Source: an uncultured Synergistaceae bacterium
GTDB lineage: Bacteria > Synergistota > Synergistia > Synergistales > Aminobacteriaceae
Length of the DNA: 10,765 nt
Assembly (NCBI GenBank): GCA_937870605.1
Contig: CALMZW010000027.1
Location: 1 to 10,765 of the forward strand
Reading direction: 5' to 3'
The stretch's first letter is position 1; each line of letters starts with the position of its first letter. Under the pieces are notes generated by a model. The model was given only the letters and a program-made list of their open reading frames with translations, searched no databases and had not been told where the DNA came from. A program made the translations under genes and the position numbers. Below, in pieces: positions 1-7,244 of this stretch.

Positions 1-1
1 C

Positions 2-241
2 GCGGAGTCCGCGGCGGGCGGGATCTTCGAAGGAGACGGCGTTCCCTCCGTCACGAACACGCTTCTTGGCGCGCATATTCCCCTTGCGGGGGAGGAGATA
101 GCCCGAAGCGCCGCCATGATCGCAAGCGGCCGGTACGATCCGGATCACGATTCGCAGGACTGCCGGATATGCGGGTTTCAAACGCTGTGTCGCCGAAGCG
201 ACCGGCGAAGGGAGGATTCCGACGATGCCGCCGACGAATGA
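2..241 (+). CDS. AddB-type PD-(D/E)XK helicase-nuclease subunit, C-terminal end (partial)
   Basis: An open frame enters from the left edge and stops at TGA 239-241, giving the last 79 residues of a protein. It contains C-R-I-C-G-F-Q-T-L-C (about 162-191), a C-X2-C-X5-C triplet close to the C-terminus. In AddB and related PD-(D/E)XK nucleases this triplet, with one cysteine N-terminal to the nuclease core, holds a 4Fe-4S cluster needed to bind broken DNA ends. The tail after the cysteines is short, acidic and looks disordered. The stop lies 17 bp inside the next gene, an AddA-type helicase, which is the addB-addA order seen in Firmicutes-type AddAB loci. The identity rests on the cysteine motif and the neighbour, because the helicase-like and catalytic parts are outside the window. 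Another PD-(D/E)XK exonuclease is possible but less likely. Confidence 0.72.
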   Translation, partial: AESAAGGIFEGDGVPSVTNTLLGAHIPLAGEEIARSAAMIASGRYDPDHDSQDCRICGFQTLCRRSDRRREDSDDAADE

Positions 242-3200
242 CGACGTCCGCGCACGGGCGGCGGAGAACGTACGAAAACTCATCGAAGAGGCGACGCGCC
301 GGAGTCCGGTGCAGCGGGAAGGGATTCTCGCGACGGAATCGCCGGTCGTCATCGGCGCCGGAGCGGGGACGGGGAAGACGTGGACGCTCGCGTGGCGCTT
401 CGTGTGGGCGATCGCCTCCGGCCGCGCCCGTCCGAGGGATATCCTCACGCTCACCTTCACCGACAAGGCCGCGCAGGAGATGCGTTCGCGCATCGGCTCG
501 CTCCTGGCCGAAGTCTGCGCCCGCCCCGACTGCCGTTCTCCGTTGCTCGAGAGCGCGCTCGCGGAAATCGACGAAGCCGTCATCTCGACGATCCACGCGT
601 TCGCGCTCCGGACCCTCCGGGAGAACGTCCTGTCCGCGACCTTCGGCGACATGCTTCCGGAACACGGCGGCGACGTTCCCGACGCCCCGGGAGAGGAAAC
701 GCCCGATCCGTCGGGCGGAATCATCTCGCAGCCGGAGGAGGAATCCCTCTGGGACGAAATGGCGCGACTCATCGAGGAAGGCGCGCTCGACGAACTGGCG
801 CAGGGCCTCGGAGAACCGTTCCGGGCCGACGCGCTCGCGCTTCTGGAAGAACCGATGAAGCAGGGCGTCCTGTTCGATATCGCGACGCCCGAGCAGCTCG
901 TCGCGTTCGCGCGCTCCCTCGCGGGACTCCTCGAAAGCCGCGGAAGCACCCCATCCGATTGCCTCGCGCTCGCGACGGACGAACAGGACGTCCGCTCCGC
1001 GATCCGCCGGGGGACGGAAGCGATGCAGCGGGAAATACGCGATCTCTGGACGGGCGTCGTTCTGCCGGAAACGCGGCCCTTTCGCAGGGACGGGGATGAA
1101 CTCTCCGACCGGCTGCGGGCGCTCGAATCGCAGGGCCTTGCGGACGGCGACGATCCCGACGCGATCCCGCGCTTCCTGGTCGCGCTGGAATCCGGACCGC
1201 TCTCCGTGGACATGCGGAAGGGGCCGAAGGCCTTGAAGGACTGCCTGAAGGAGCTTCTCGGCGATACGCTCGCGAAATACCGCGACGGTCTCCGGGGAAT
1301 CGCGGCTTCGGCCCGATGCGTTCTGGACGGATTTCCGGAGGAGGAGCGGCGAATCCGGCGTCCCCTGCTCGCGCTGGCGGCCCTTTGCTGGGCGCGAAGG
1401 CGACGGGCGGGCGAGGTCATCGGGCGGATGTCCTTCGACGACATGATCCGCCTCGCGATCCCGGTCCTGGAAGCGCCATCCGGGGAAGCGCGCCGCTTCA
1501 CCGAGATTCTCGTCGACGAGTTCCAGGACACCAGTCCGCTCCAGTACCGCCTGGTCATGGCGGCCGCGGGAGGACGGGAGGACGCGCGGATCTTTCTCGT
1601 CGGGGACGTGAAGCAGTCGATCTACCGCTTCCGCCACGCCGATCCCCGCCTGTTCGAGCGCGAGGCGGCGCGCGCCGCACGGGGGCCGGGGCGCTACATC
1701 CCCCTGACGACGAGCTTCCGGAGCCGGAGCGATCTCATCGCCCGGGTGAACGACGTTTTCGGACGCCTCTGGACGTCCCGGTACGAACCGCTCGACGCGT
1801 TTTCCGCCGACCGCCCCGCCGAGCGGGACTCCGGAAGGCTCCCCGTCTTCGCGATCCGCGTGACGCGAGCCGAACCGGGGGAGAAGACGAGCGCCGCGCG
1901 GCTCCGCGCGGCCCGTTCGCTGGCGCGGGAGCTGCTCCGTCTTCGTTCGGACGGAACGACGGTCTGGGACGGAAAGGAGGAAGCGCTGCGCCCCTGCCGG
2001 TGGAGCGACATGGCCGTCCTCGTTCCGACCCGGACCTATTACGATCCGCTCGAAGAAATCTTCTTCCCCGAATTCGGCATCCCGACGGCCTTCCTGCGGC
2101 ACACGCGCTTTTTCTCGAGAAGCGAAACCCGCGACGCGATCGCCTTCGTCCGCGCTCTGGCCGATCCTTCGGACGACCTCTCCCTTCTCGGCTTTCTCGC
2201 CTCGCCGCTGTCGGGGAGGTCCCGCACACGGGGGAACGGCGAAGGCGCGTGGGAATCGCTCGCGGCGAACGCCCACGCGTTGGGTGCGCCCGCGACAACG
2301 GGCGATCCCGTCGCGCTCATGGAACGCAGCCGCGCGGTCCTTCGCGTGAAGGGCGTCTCCGCGGCGCTCGAGCTTCTGCTCGAAGACACGGCGTTTCTGC
2401 ACCGGCTCCCGCTCTGGCGGCGGCAGGCGGCGTTCGCGAACCTGCGGCAGCTGCTCGATCTCGCGAGAGAGTACGAGCGGTCGTTCGGCCCGGACGCGCT
2501 CGGGTGCGCTTCGTACCTCGAGCGTTCGGCCAGAAACGCGCTTCCTTTCGAGGACGCGGCCTCTCTCGGCGAGGACGCGGACGTCGTTCGCGTCATGACG
2601 GTCCATGCCGCGAAGGGACTCGAGTTTCCGCTCGTCTCGCTCTTCGATCTGAACGGGACGGCGCGCGGCGGCAGGCCGGAACGCTTCCGTCCGTCCGCCG
2701 CCATGGGCGTCGCCTTTTCCGCCTCACCCTCCGCCGGGCGGGAGGAGCCGCTTCCTCTCTCCGGCGCCATCCACAGCCTTCTGGAATCCGGCGAGGAACG
2801 GGAGGAGTCGGCCCGGCTCTTCTACGTCGCGTGCACGCGGGCGCGGGACTCCCTGCTGCTCTGCTCCACCTGCGGCAAGGAACCGGCTCGGGACTCCTGG
2901 CTTTCGATGCTCGCCGGAGCCGGCGAAACGACTCCGGAAAGCGGCGAAACCGACGAAAAGTACGAAGCGCCCGATTCCGGCGCGACACAACCGGGAGAAC
3001 GCGGCGTCGAAGGACCGGACGTCGCTCCCCCGCCGCGAAACGGCCGGCCGCTTATCCGTCTGGGGGCCAGCGCCTACGCGCTGCTGCGGTTCTGCCCGAC
3101 CGCATACCGGATGCGATACCGTCAGGGGATGGACCTCGACTGGGAGATTCCCGTGGAAGGGATGGAGCGGGACGGCGCCGAAGGGAGCGGAGGCGCCGAC

Positions 3201-3842
3201 GCGGGAACGCTGGCGCACCGGATTCTCGAGCGGTGGGACTTCCGGAGCGAAAGCCTCGCGGCGCTTCTCGACCCCGCTGCGCCCGGCGTTCCCCTTGCGC
3301 TGCGCCCGGCGTTCGAAGACGCGTCGCTTCGCGAACGAATGACGACGTGGATGGAAACCCTCGCGTCATCGGACTTCGGGAAGACGCTGGCGGAGCTTTC
3401 GGCGCGGCGCGAACTTCACAGGGAGGCGCCCTTCCGCGTCGCGCTCGAAAACGGTCCGCTCCTGACGGGAAGCATCGACCTGTGGTACGACGACGGAGAC
3501 ACGCTGCGGGTGGTGGACTACAAGCTCACGCGAATGCGCAACGCGCCGCCCGTCCTTTACGACCGGCAGCTTCTGTTCTACGGCGCGGCGCTGTCCCGGA
3601 TCTTCCCGGGACGGACGACGGACCTGCGGCTCTATCACATCGTCGAAGGCGTTCTGGGAAACCCCGTGCGGCAACCGTCGCAGGAGGACATCGAAGCCGA
3701 TCTTCGGGACGCCGCTCTCGTCGCGGCGGAAGGTCCGTTCGCGCCGGCGGACGACGCCCCGTGCGCCATGTGCCCCTTTTCGGGCTCATGCGCCGAATAC
3801 GCGTTCGCGCGCTCCCGGGTTACAGGGCTTTCCAGTTCTTGA
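225..3842 (+). CDS. addA: AddA-type ATP-dependent helicase/nuclease subunit (UvrD-like helicase plus PD-(D/E)XK nuclease)
   Basis: The product (1205 aa, normal for AddA) would act with AddB to resect double-strand breaks for RecA-dependent repair. Superfamily 1A motifs appear in order: Q motif around Q30; Walker A GAGAGTGKT 44-52; motif Ia around LTFTDKAAQEMR (about 75-86); Walker B VDEFQDT 430-436; motif III GDVKQSIYRFR 460-470; motif IV TSFRS with R499; motif V TVHAAKGLEFP 792-802; motif VI FYVACTRAR 866-874. The C-terminal nuclease shows H998, D1085 (GSIDLW), D1098 and K1100 (VVDYK), and Q1115-X3-Y1119. Cysteines C957, C1180, C1183 and C1189 form the C...C-X2-C-X5-C pattern of iron-sulfur nucleases, which in canonical AddAB belongs to AddB. 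ATG 225 has AGGGAGG at 209-215 and overlaps the upstream stop by 17 bp, implying coupled translation. The 3' end overlaps the convergent YitT gene by 23 bp. Confidence 0.93.
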   Translation: MPPTNDDVRARAAENVRKLIEEATRRSPVQREGILATESPVVIGAGAGTGKTWTLAWRFVWAIASGRARPRDILTLTFTDKAAQEMRSRIGSLLAEVCARPDCRSPLLESALAEIDEAVISTIHAFALRTLRENVLSATFGDMLPEHGGDVPDAPGEETPDPSGGIISQPEEESLWDEMARLIEEGALDELAQGLGEPFRADALALLEEPMKQGVLFDIATPEQLVAFARSLAGLLESRGSTPSDCLALATDEQDVRSAIRRGTEAMQREIRDLWTGVVLPETRPFRRDGDELSDRLRALESQGLADGDDPDAIPRFLVALESGPLSVDMRKGPKALKDCLKELLGDTLAKYRDGLRGIAASARCVLDGFPEEERRIRRPLLALAALCWARRRRAGEVIGRMSFDDMIRLAIPVLEAPSGEARRFTEILVDEFQDTSPLQYRLVMAAAGGREDARIFLVGDVKQSIYRFRHADPRLFEREAARAARGPGRYIPLTTSFRSRSDLIARVNDVFGRLWTSRYEPLDAFSADRPAERDSGRLPVFAIRVTRAEPGEKTSAARLRAARSLARELLRLRSDGTTVWDGKEEALRPCRWSDMAVLVPTRTYYDPLEEIFFPEFGIPTAFLRHTRFFSRSETRDAIAFVRALADPSDDLSLLGFLASPLSGRSRTRGNGEGAWESLAANAHALGAPATTGDPVALMERSRAVLRVKGVSAALELLLEDTAFLHRLPLWRRQAAFANLRQLLDLAREYERSFGPDALGCASYLERSARNALPFEDAASLGEDADVVRVMTVHAAKGLEFPLVSLFDLNGTARGGRPERFRPSAAMGVAFSASPSAGREEPLPLSGAIHSLLESGEEREESARLFYVACTRARDSLLLCSTCGKEPARDSWLSMLAGAGETTPESGETDEKYEAPDSGATQPGERGVEGPDVAPPPRNGRPLIRLGASAYALLRFCPTAYRMRYRQGMDLDWEIPVEGMERDGAEGSGGADAGTLAHRILERWDFRSESLAALLDPAAPGVPLALRPAFEDASLRERMTTWMETLASSDFGKTLAELSARRELHREAPFRVALENGPLLTGSIDLWYDDGDTLRVVDYKLTRMRNAPPVLYDRQLLFYGAALSRIFPGRTTDLRLYHIVEGVLGNPVRQPSQEDIEADLRDAALVAAEGPFAPADDAPCAMCPFSGSCAEYAFARSRVTGLSSS

Positions 3843-4716
3843 ACCCCTTGCCAAGGACTTCCGACGCGTCGCTGATCGCCATAAACGCCTTCGGATCGGC
3901 GTCGGACAGGAACTTCTTCAGGAAGATCACCTGTCGCGGTTCGAGGAAGCTCAGCAGCAGCAGGCGATCCTCCCCCGTGTAGCCGCCCTCTCCCCGCAGG
4001 AAGGTGACGCCGCGCCCGATGGAGTGCGTGATGAAGTCCGAAACCTTCCGGGGCTCGGACGACACGATCAGCACCTGCTTGCGCCGGTCGAAGGACCGCA
4101 TGATGTTGTCGACCACGATCCCGTACACGTACAGCCCCACGACGCCGTAAACCACGGCTTCGAAACCGACGATGAAGAACGAAAGCAGCAGGACGAACAT
4201 GTTGACGTAGATGCTGAACTGGCCGAGTTCGATTCCGTACCGGCGCCGCAGCGCGACCGCCGGTATGTCGAGACCGCCCGACGAGGCGCCGACCCGGAAG
4301 ACGATTCCCCCGCCAACCCCATGCAACACGCCCGACGCCACCGCGGCGAGGAATCGGTCCGGAAGGTCGGGCAGAGGCACCAGTTCGAACACCTTGAGCA
4401 GGACGGACGTCAGAACGACCGAGTAGGCCGTCCAGATCACGAACCTCGGGGAAAGCTCCTTCCACGCCCACACCATCAGGAGCGCATTCGCCGCGAGCAG
4501 CACCCAGGCCGGAGATATCCCGAAGACGTAGTTCGACAGCACGGCGAGTCCGGATACGCCGAGATCGGGGAAGCGATAGGGCAGGACGAAGAGGATGACC
4601 GCCAGCGCGTTGACGGCGTTTCCGACCGTCACGGCGACGAAGGTCTTCCATTCATCGCGGATGCCCGCGAGAACGGGAACGACGTATTTCGAAAACGGAA
4701 CCCTCCGCAGCTTCAT
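3820..4716 (-). CDS. YitT family membrane protein (DUF161 transmembrane part plus DUF2179)
   Basis: This is a 298-residue integral membrane protein of the YitT family, whose transported substrate, if any, is unknown. About five hydrophobic segments fill the first two thirds, including one near the N-terminus (TVGNAVNALAVILFVLPYRF) and one ending in VGLYVYGIVVDNIM. Between them lies SSGGLDIPA, corresponding to the GG-x-D-I motif that marks the family. The last 80 or so residues, from KQVLIVSS to the end, are soluble and match the small alpha/beta DUF2179 domain. I chose ATG 4714-4716 because GAGGAGG lies 6-7 bases upstream; an in-frame GTG at 4735-4737 would overlap that ribosome binding site and is unlikely. 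The gene diverges from the remB-gyrB unit, with 68 bp between starts, and converges on addA. No link to its neighbours' functions is evident. Confidence 0.9.
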   Translation of the reverse strand: MKLRRVPFSKYVVPVLAGIRDEWKTFVAVTVGNAVNALAVILFVLPYRFPDLGVSGLAVLSNYVFGISPAWVLLAANALLMVWAWKELSPRFVIWTAYSVVLTSVLLKVFELVPLPDLPDRFLAAVASGVLHGVGGGIVFRVGASSGGLDIPAVALRRRYGIELGQFSIYVNMFVLLLSFFIVGFEAVVYGVVGLYVYGIVVDNIMRSFDRRKQVLIVSSEPRKVSDFITHSIGRGVTFLRGEGGYTGEDRLLLLSFLEPRQVIFLKKFLSDADPKAFMAISDASEVLGKGFKNWKAL

Positions 4717-4740
4717 TGCTGTTCCTCCTCGTCGCACGTT

Positions 4741-4749
4741 TGATATAAT
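4741..4749 (+). promoter_or_regulatory. Extended -10 promoter for the remB-like/gyrB operon
   Basis: TGATATAAT is a perfect TGn-TATAAT extended -10 element, standing out as AT-rich in very GC-rich surroundings. No good -35 hexamer is seen 16-18 bp upstream, which is compatible with an extended -10 promoter. Transcription would begin near 4756, giving a leader of roughly 30 bases before the GTG at 4785. That placement also excludes the in-frame ATG at 4752 as a start. Confidence 0.65.
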
Positions 4750-4784
4750 AGATGGGTTACGGATATGAAGAAGGATGTGAGCAC

Positions 4785-5027
4785 GTGTTCATTCCACTTG
4801 AAGGCCAGGGAGCCGTCTCCATCGACCGTGTCATGTGCATCGTACGGGTCGGCGACGAAACCGCGATCCATCTCCGGAACGGCGCAGTGATGGTCACGGG
4901 GTTCAAACCGGAGACGCTCGCTAGAAGATACAACTCTTTGATGTCGGAAGCAAGACGGAACGCGGGCATCGCGGCGCTATCGCAATTCCCCGGCGACGCG
5001 CCGGGACAGGGAGGAATTCGACGTTGA
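4785..5027 (+). CDS. RemB-like (YaaB, DUF370 family) protein upstream of gyrB
   Basis: The product is an 80-residue protein starting MFIPLEGQGAVSIDRVMCIV, read from GTG 4785. Size, the N-terminal pattern (M-[FY]-I-x-L, then V-S or V-R followed by a hydrophobic I/V run), and position directly before gyrB match YaaB/RemB of Bacillus subtilis. That protein is an 81-residue relative of the RemA/RemB DNA-binding regulators of extracellular matrix genes. The middle part (IHLRNGAVMVTGFKPETLARR) also resembles the YaaB C-terminal half in layout. The tail from about residue 60 is poorly conserved-looking and may be disordered. GAAGGA at 4770-4775 sits 9 bases before GTG, whereas the in-frame ATG 4752 lies upstream of the predicted transcript start. 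The stop overlaps the gyrB TTG by 4 bp. Family assignment is by pattern and context; function in this organism is unknown. Confidence 0.62.
   Translation: MFIPLEGQGAVSIDRVMCIVRVGDETAIHLRNGAVMVTGFKPETLARRYNSLMSEARRNAGIAALSQFPGDAPGQGGIRR
5008..5027 (+). promoter_or_regulatory. gyrB ribosome binding site and TTGA stop-start overlap
   Basis: AGGGAGG at 5008-5014 is 9 bases before TTG 5024-5026. That start overlaps the preceding gene's TGA (5025-5027) as TTGA. This decides an unusual TTG start for gyrB and implies that its translation is coupled to the RemB-like gene. Confidence 0.75.
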
Positions 5028-6928
5028 ACACTTCTGCGGCGCAGTATACCGCGCAAAACATTCAGGTTCTCGAAGGACTCGAGGCCGTCCGCCGACGGCC
5101 GGGAATGTACATCGGCGACACGGGATCCAGGGGATTGCACCACCTCGTGTACGAGGTCGTGGACAATTCCGTCGACGAGGCGATCGCGGGCGTCTGCGAC
5201 CGCATCAACATCGTCATTCACACCGACGGAAGCGTATCGGTCGAGGATAACGGCCGCGGCATCCCGACGGACCCGCACCCCTCGAACGGACGTCCGGCCG
5301 TCGAGGTCGTCCTCACCGTCCTTCACGCGGGCGGCAAGTTCGACGGCAGCGCCTACAAGGTCAGCGGCGGACTGCACGGCGTCGGCGTTTCGGTCGTGAA
5401 CGCGCTTTCCGAGTGGCTTGAAGTGACGGTCTGCCTGGGCGACCTGTGCCGTTCCCAGCGGTACGAGCGCGGCAAGCCGGTCACGGAACTCTCGGAAGGC
5501 ACGCCCACGACGAAGCGCGGCACCACGGTCCGGTTCATGCCCGACTCCGAAATCTTCGAGGAGATGGACTTCTCGGCGGATCTGCTCGGGGGGCGCTTCC
5601 GCGAGATCGCGTTCCTGAACCCCGGTCTGGCGATCACGCTGGTGGACGAGCGGACGGAGCGCACCTGGGAGTTCCATTACGAAGGGGGCATCCGCTCCTT
5701 CGTGGAATTCCTGAACCGCGACAAGGACCCGCTCTTCCCGGAACCGGTCGTCATCTCGGGCGAGCGCGACGACATCGAAGTGGATCTCGGACTCCAGTAC
5801 AACGACACCTACCTCGAACGCATCTTCGCCTTCGCGAACATGATCCACACGATCGAGGGCGGCACGCACGTCTCCGGCCTCCGGACAGCCCTGACGCGCG
5901 CGGTCAACGACGCCGCGCGGAAGGGCAAGCTCCTGAAGGAAAAGGAAGAGAACTTCTCGGGCGACGATCTGAAGGAAGGGCTCACCTGCGTCATCTCCGT
6001 CAAGCTGCGCAACCCGCAGTTCGAGGGGCAGACGAAGACGAAACTCGGCAACAGCGACGTCAAGGGCATCGCCGACTCGATCATCTACGAGGGGCTCGTC
6101 GCCTATTTCGAAGAACATCCCGAAGTCGTCCGGCCCGTCGTCGAAAAGGCGCTTCGCACGCGACAGGCGCGCGAGGCGGCGAAGAAGGCGCGCGAACTCG
6201 TGCGCAAGAGCGCGATGTCTGGCATGAGCCTGCCCGGGAAACTCGCGGACTGCTCCAGCCGGGACTCCGGCATCAGCGAAGTGTACATCGTCGAGGGAAA
6301 TTCGGCCGGAGGCAGCGCCAAGCAGGGGCGCGACCGGAACTTCCAGGCGATCCTGCCGCTCCGGGGCAAGATCCTGAATGTCGAGAAATCGAGGCTGGAC
6401 AAGGTCCTCGGAAACGCCGAAATCCGCACGATCATCCAGACGCTCGGATGCGGCATCGGGGACGACTTCGACCCGTCCAAGCTCCGTTACGGCAAAATCA
6501 TCATCATGACGGACGCCGACGTTGACGGAGCGCACATCAGCACGCTGCTCCTGACCTTCTTCTATCGCTACATGAAGGAACTGGTCGAAGGGGGATACCT
6601 CTATCTGGCGCAGCCGCCGCTCTATCGGATCCAGAAAGGGAAAAACGTGACATACTGCTACTCAGAAAAGGAATTACGTCGTATTATAGACGGGCAGGCG
6701 GACCCATCGAAAGTTTCCGTACAGCGCTACAAAGGATTGGGCGAAATGAACCCCGAACAGCTCTGGGAAACGACCATGGATCCCCAGAACCGCGTGCTCC
6801 GGCACGTCGAGATCGACGACGCGATGCTCGCGGACGAGTATTTCGGCATCCTCATGGGGGACAAGGTCGAACCCAGGCGGGAATTCATCGAAACGCACGC
6901 CCACGAGGTGCGCAATCTGGACGTCTAG
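5024..6928 (+). CDS. gyrB: DNA gyrase subunit B
   Basis: GyrB (634 aa) is the ATPase subunit of the type II topoisomerase that introduces negative supercoils with GyrA. The length is that of the short GyrB form without the large insertion of gammaproteobacterial enzymes. GHKL ATPase features: E44 and N48 in VYEVVDNSVDEA, D75 in DNGRGIP, and the GGLHGVGVSVVNALS loop; QTKTKLGN carries the transducer lysine. The TOPRIM domain has E424 in EGNSAGG and the metal-binding D497, D499 and D501 of DADVDGAH. The C-terminal QRYKGLGEMNPEQLWETTMDP signature is intact. Residue 426 is asparagine (AAT 6299-6301) where E. coli GyrB has Asp426. The start is TTG, coupled to the upstream stop. Codons at about 6655-6745 (TTA, ATA, CGT, GTA, TTG) differ from the GC-ending codons elsewhere in the gene. 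GyrA is not in the window. Confidence 0.98.
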   Translation: MNTSAAQYTAQNIQVLEGLEAVRRRPGMYIGDTGSRGLHHLVYEVVDNSVDEAIAGVCDRINIVIHTDGSVSVEDNGRGIPTDPHPSNGRPAVEVVLTVLHAGGKFDGSAYKVSGGLHGVGVSVVNALSEWLEVTVCLGDLCRSQRYERGKPVTELSEGTPTTKRGTTVRFMPDSEIFEEMDFSADLLGGRFREIAFLNPGLAITLVDERTERTWEFHYEGGIRSFVEFLNRDKDPLFPEPVVISGERDDIEVDLGLQYNDTYLERIFAFANMIHTIEGGTHVSGLRTALTRAVNDAARKGKLLKEKEENFSGDDLKEGLTCVISVKLRNPQFEGQTKTKLGNSDVKGIADSIIYEGLVAYFEEHPEVVRPVVEKALRTRQAREAAKKARELVRKSAMSGMSLPGKLADCSSRDSGISEVYIVEGNSAGGSAKQGRDRNFQAILPLRGKILNVEKSRLDKVLGNAEIRTIIQTLGCGIGDDFDPSKLRYGKIIIMTDADVDGAHISTLLLTFFYRYMKELVEGGYLYLAQPPLYRIQKGKNVTYCYSEKELRRIIDGQADPSKVSVQRYKGLGEMNPEQLWETTMDPQNRVLRHVEIDDAMLADEYFGILMGDKVEPRREFIETHAHEVRNLDV

Positions 6929-6963
6929 CTGAGAGAGCGATCTCGGAGAGGAGCGCCGTTCGT

Positions 6964-7173
6964 ATGCAGGGACCGTACCGGCCGTACAAACCGTGGAAAC
7001 ACACCTACGGCGAAAGACCGAGCCTCTTCAGACAGATCATGCTTGTCATCGTCGCCATTCTGGCGTGCGTCGGCCTGGTATTCGTCGGGGACATCCTCCT
7101 TCACCCCGGAATCGACTGGTCGGAGACGCTGATCGTCCGGATGATCTACGAACGGCGAAGCATCGGAAAATAG
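6964..7173 (+). CDS. Small single-pass membrane protein of unknown function, downstream of gyrB
   Basis: The product has 69 residues: a basic and aromatic N-terminus (MQGPYRPYKPWKHTYGERP), one hydrophobic segment at about residues 25-42 (IMLVIVAILACVGLVFVG), then a short hydrophilic tail rich in charged residues. It is a likely single-span inner-membrane protein with no motif I recognise. The start ATG 6964 has AGAGGAG at 6947-6953, about 10 bases upstream. It lies 35 bp after the gyrB stop on the same strand and just before an intrinsic terminator, so it is probably the last gene of the remB-gyrB operon. GC-ending codons and a clear ribosome binding site support it as real despite its size. 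Confidence 0.7.
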   Translation: MQGPYRPYKPWKHTYGERPSLFRQIMLVIVAILACVGLVFVGDILLHPGIDWSETLIVRMIYERRSIGK

Positions 7174-7191
7174 CGGTTTCCCGCGAAACCG
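7174..7191 (-). terminator. Hairpin, candidate second terminator for the minus-strand operon
   Basis: CGGTTTC (7174-7180) and GAAACCG (7185-7191) form a 7-bp stem with a CCGC loop directly after the stop of the small membrane protein gene. Read on the minus strand it is followed by CTATTTTCC, a weak U-tract. On the plus strand no T-run follows, so it could instead be a simple 3' stem there. Confidence 0.35.
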
Positions 7192-7204
7192 GTTCAAAAC
7201 GACA

Positions 7205-7244
7205 GGGCGGCCGGATCCAGAGAGGATCGGCCGCCCCATTTTTT
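7205..7244 (+). terminator. Intrinsic terminator of the gyrB operon (possibly bidirectional)
   Basis: A GC-rich hairpin is followed directly by six Ts (7239-7244). GGGCGGCC (7205-7212) pairs with GGCCGCCC (7229-7236); inside it, after a one-base bulge, GATCC pairs with GGATC around an AGAGA loop. On the minus strand the same hairpin is followed, five bases on, by TTTT, so it may also serve the converging exported-protein operon. Confidence 0.88.

Noticed and set aside
51..2606. Very long open frame on the minus strand opposite addA (about 850 codons)
   Set aside because: It is Arg/Pro/Glu-rich with no domain, lies wholly antisense to a gene with all helicase motifs, and is expected from codon bias in GC-rich DNA.
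1316..3982. Long plus-strand open frame overlapping addA in another frame (about 890 codons)
   Set aside because: Composition is Arg/Gly/Ala/Pro-rich without motifs. The addA frame carries every conserved motif across the same bases, so this is a frame shadow.
4752..4784. ATG 4752 as start of the RemB-like gene (91 residues)
   Set aside because: It lies only two bases after the -10 element and before the predicted transcript start. GTG 4785 has a good ribosome binding site, and the protein then starts M-F-I like its family.
4757..6535. Long minus-strand open frame opposite the RemB-like gene and gyrB (about 590 codons)
   Set aside because: gyrB on the other strand is certain. The antisense product has low-complexity charged composition and no sensible start or ribosome binding site.
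6929..6963. Small GAGA-GCGA-TCTC hairpin between gyrB and the small membrane protein gene
   Set aside because: A four-base stem is too short to claim as a regulatory element. The region is adequately explained as a ribosome binding site leader.
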